Source of the DNA: an uncultured Clostridia bacterium
GTDB lineage: Bacteria > Bacillota > Clostridia > TANB77 > CAG-508
Length of the DNA stretch: 24,129 nt
Reading direction: 5' to 3'
Assembly (NCBI GenBank): GCA_934140005.1
Contig: CAKPBB010000024.1
Span: 1 to 24,129, forward strand
The position numbers and the translations under genes were made by a program. Positions 22,646 through 24,129 of this stretch are shown one piece after another. The notes beneath the pieces were generated by a model. The model worked only from the letters and a program-made list of their open reading frames with translations. It did no database searches and was not told the DNA's origin. Every line of letters starts with the position of its first letter. Positions within the stretch are counted from its first letter, which is position 1.

Positions 22646-23623
22646 TTATAAAGTACTAAAATATTCATCTAATATTTCAAAAAACTTATTTGCTGTGTCT
22701 ACTTGATTTATTGCATCTCTAAATACACTAGCATTTTTCATACCTTTAACATACCATGCAATATGCTTTCTTATTTCTCTTGTAGCCACATATTCTCCCT
22801 TTTCTTCTAATAATAGATTAAAATGTTCTAAAATTACTGATTTTATTTCTTCATTTGAAATTTGAGGTAATTTTTTCCCTGTTTCTAAATAATATCTAAT
22901 CTTTGAAAATATCCATGGATTTCCTAAACTAGCTCTTCCAATCATTATTCCGTCAACTCCTGTTTCATCAAACATCCTTTTAGCATCTTCTTCTGACTTT
23001 ATATCTCCATTACCTATTACAGGTATTTTTACAGCATCTTTTACCTCTTTTATAATATTCCAATCAGCAGTTCCAGAATAATATTCTTCCCTAGTTCTTC
23101 CATGTATTACAATTGCTGAAGCTCCAGCTTTTTCAATTATTTGAGCAACTTGAACTGCAACTATATGTTCATTATCCCAACCTTTTCTTATTTTAACTGT
23201 TACAGGTTTTTTAGAGTTTTTCACAACTTCTTTTACGATTTTTTCCACCAATTCTAAGTCTAACAAAAGTTTGCTTCCATCTCCATTTTTTACAACTTTT
23301 GGTGCTGGACACCCCATATTTATATCTAATATATCTGAAATTTCACTAACTATTCCAGCAGCTTTTCCCATTATTTCAGGTTCATTTCCAAATATTTGCA
23401 TAGATATTGGTCTTTCAATCTCATTGTAGTTAAGCATTGCCTTAGTTTTCTCATCATTATAACATATTGCCTTTGCACTAACCATTTCATTACATATTAA
23501 CCCTGGATTTCCATATTTTTTACAAATAATACGAAAAGGCAGGTCTGTTACACCTGCCATTGGAGCTAATATCAAATTATTATCTAAAGTTAAATTTCCT
23601 ATTTTCAATTTTTTCAAATACAT
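22646..23623 (-). CDS. dusB: tRNA-dihydrouridine synthase, DusB type
   Basis: An FMN enzyme that reduces uridine to dihydrouridine in tRNA D-loops using NADPH. The 325-residue protein is a TIM barrel with APMAGVTDLPFR (20-31), the active-site Cys105 in INMGCPAPKVVKNGDGS, the substrate-side KIRKGWD and HGRTREEYYSG stretches, and the FMN-phosphate motifs VIGNGDI and GIMIGRASLGNPW. The C-terminal helical domain is complete. The start has only a weak GGGG seven bases upstream and lies four bases after the rodA stop, so translation is probably coupled. Dus genes are often next to unrelated housekeeping genes, and no functional link to rodA is implied. Confidence 0.95.
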   Translation of the reverse strand: MYLKKLKIGNLTLDNNLILAPMAGVTDLPFRIICKKYGNPGLICNEMVSAKAICYNDEKTKAMLNYNEIERPISMQIFGNEPEIMGKAAGIVSEISDILDINMGCPAPKVVKNGDGSKLLLDLELVEKIVKEVVKNSKKPVTVKIRKGWDNEHIVAVQVAQIIEKAGASAIVIHGRTREEYYSGTADWNIIKEVKDAVKIPVIGNGDIKSEEDAKRMFDETGVDGIMIGRASLGNPWIFSKIRYYLETGKKLPQISNEEIKSVILEHFNLLLEEKGEYVATREIRKHIAWYVKGMKNASVFRDAINQVDTANKFFEILDEYFSTL

Positions 23624-23627
23624 ATTT

Positions 23628-24129
23628 CTACCCCATAAAAATTGCTTTTTGTCGTCTAGAACTAATATTTAGTAATAGCCCTATACATATAAAATTAGTT
23701 ATTAATGAAGTTCCACCATAGCTTACAAATGGTAAAGGAACACCTGTTATTGGTAAAAGTCCTATTGTCATTCCTATATTTTCTACCATATAAAAAATAA
23801 ACATTCCTGCTATTCCTATTGCTATATATGAACCTATATTATCCTTTGCTGTTTTAGCTATATATATTGCCTTTGTTATAAGAATTATATATAAAATCAC
23901 AATTGTACCTGTTGCAACAAATCCAAGTTCTTCGCCAATAACTGCAAAAATAAAATCTGTTGTTTTGGGATGTAAAAAGCCAAGTTGGGTCTGATTTCCT
24001 TTTAATAATCCCATTCCAAATACTTGACCCGCTCCAATTGCCAACTTTGATTGATACATATTGTATGAAGCACCTCTTATATCTTTTTCTGGATGCAAAA
24101 AACTATCAATTCTTGATACAGCATGTGCT
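23628..24129 (-). CDS. rodA: SEDS glycosyltransferase, RodA/FtsW family, C-terminal part
   Basis: The 5' part lies beyond the window; the frame is open to the edge (about 167 codons seen). SEDS proteins polymerise lipid II into glycan strands together with a class B PBP, RodA for cylindrical growth and FtsW for division. Visible are SRIDSFLHPEKD and YNMYQSKLAIGAGQVFGMGL, the conserved KTTDFIFAVIGEELGF loop, then three to four transmembrane helices and the family C-terminal motif GVPLPFVSYGGTSL. The FLHPE segment and the short tail after the last helix (NISSRRQKAIFMG) favour RodA over FtsW. It is upstream of dusB in one operon. The naming as rodA is likely but not proven without the N-terminal half and the neighbours. 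Confidence 0.85.
   Translation of the reverse strand, partial: AHAVSRIDSFLHPEKDIRGASYNMYQSKLAIGAGQVFGMGLLKGNQTQLGFLHPKTTDFIFAVIGEELGFVATGTIVILYIILITKAIYIAKTAKDNIGSYIAIGIAGMFIFYMVENIGMTIGLLPITGVPLPFVSYGGTSLITNFICIGLLLNISSRRQKAIFMG

Noticed and set aside
1..24129. CRISPR arrays, transposases, integrases, rRNA genes
   Set aside because: I looked for regularly spaced direct repeats, DDE or recombinase motifs and rRNA signatures and saw none.

Overview
The window is strongly AT-rich DNA with purine-rich Shine-Dalgarno (SD) sites (AGGAGG/GGAG) and near-consensus sigma-A promoters, many with a 17-nt spacer. Together with AdhE, an archaeal/eukaryotic-type prolyl-tRNA synthetase, an NdoA/EndoA-type MazF, a GerS/LolA-like protein and a Clostridia-style 'ITLIALV' prepilin, this points to a low-GC Firmicute, most likely an anaerobic and probably gut-associated Clostridia lineage. 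The taxonomic call is inference.

Left part (1-5101): the start of a prepilin-like gene (cut by the window edge), a small ribbon-helix-helix protein, the fermentative aldehyde/alcohol dehydrogenase adhE as a single-gene unit, and a membrane-anchored M23 peptidase. The peptidase frame extends far upstream of any ATG/GTG/TTG codon, so it appears to use a non-AUG start or to have lost its start codon.

Middle (5102-16178): a DUF2207 membrane protein behind a 56-nt inverted repeat, smc, a divergent HD-GYP gene, and convergent to it a scpB-proS operon. scpB and an overlooked 57-codon gene (14194-14367) are divergently transcribed from two promoters whose -35 boxes are the arms of one 11-bp palindrome. 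asnS and an elongator tRNA-Met(CAU) follow, also divergent. SMC and ScpB belong to the condensin complex; scpA is not in the window.

Accessory-looking part (16217-21489): two convergent genes for single-pass surface-type proteins, one with a duplicated 80-residue domain and one with a T/E/D/N/K repeat linker. An identical 21-nt palindromic element lies in front of each. Next is a two-gene operon: a 978-residue protein with an atypical (HipA/PI3-4K-like) kinase domain at the N-terminus and a central segment that looks like an R-S-E ADP-ribosyltransferase, plus a 149-residue partner. This pair is the best candidate for an undescribed system.

Right part (21490-24129): mazF (ndoA) downstream of a GerS/LolA-like membrane protein but without its usual antitoxin next to it, then a rodA-dusB operon cut by the window edge. 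Many transcription units have a recognisable promoter and a hairpin terminator, so most of the non-coding sequence is accounted for.
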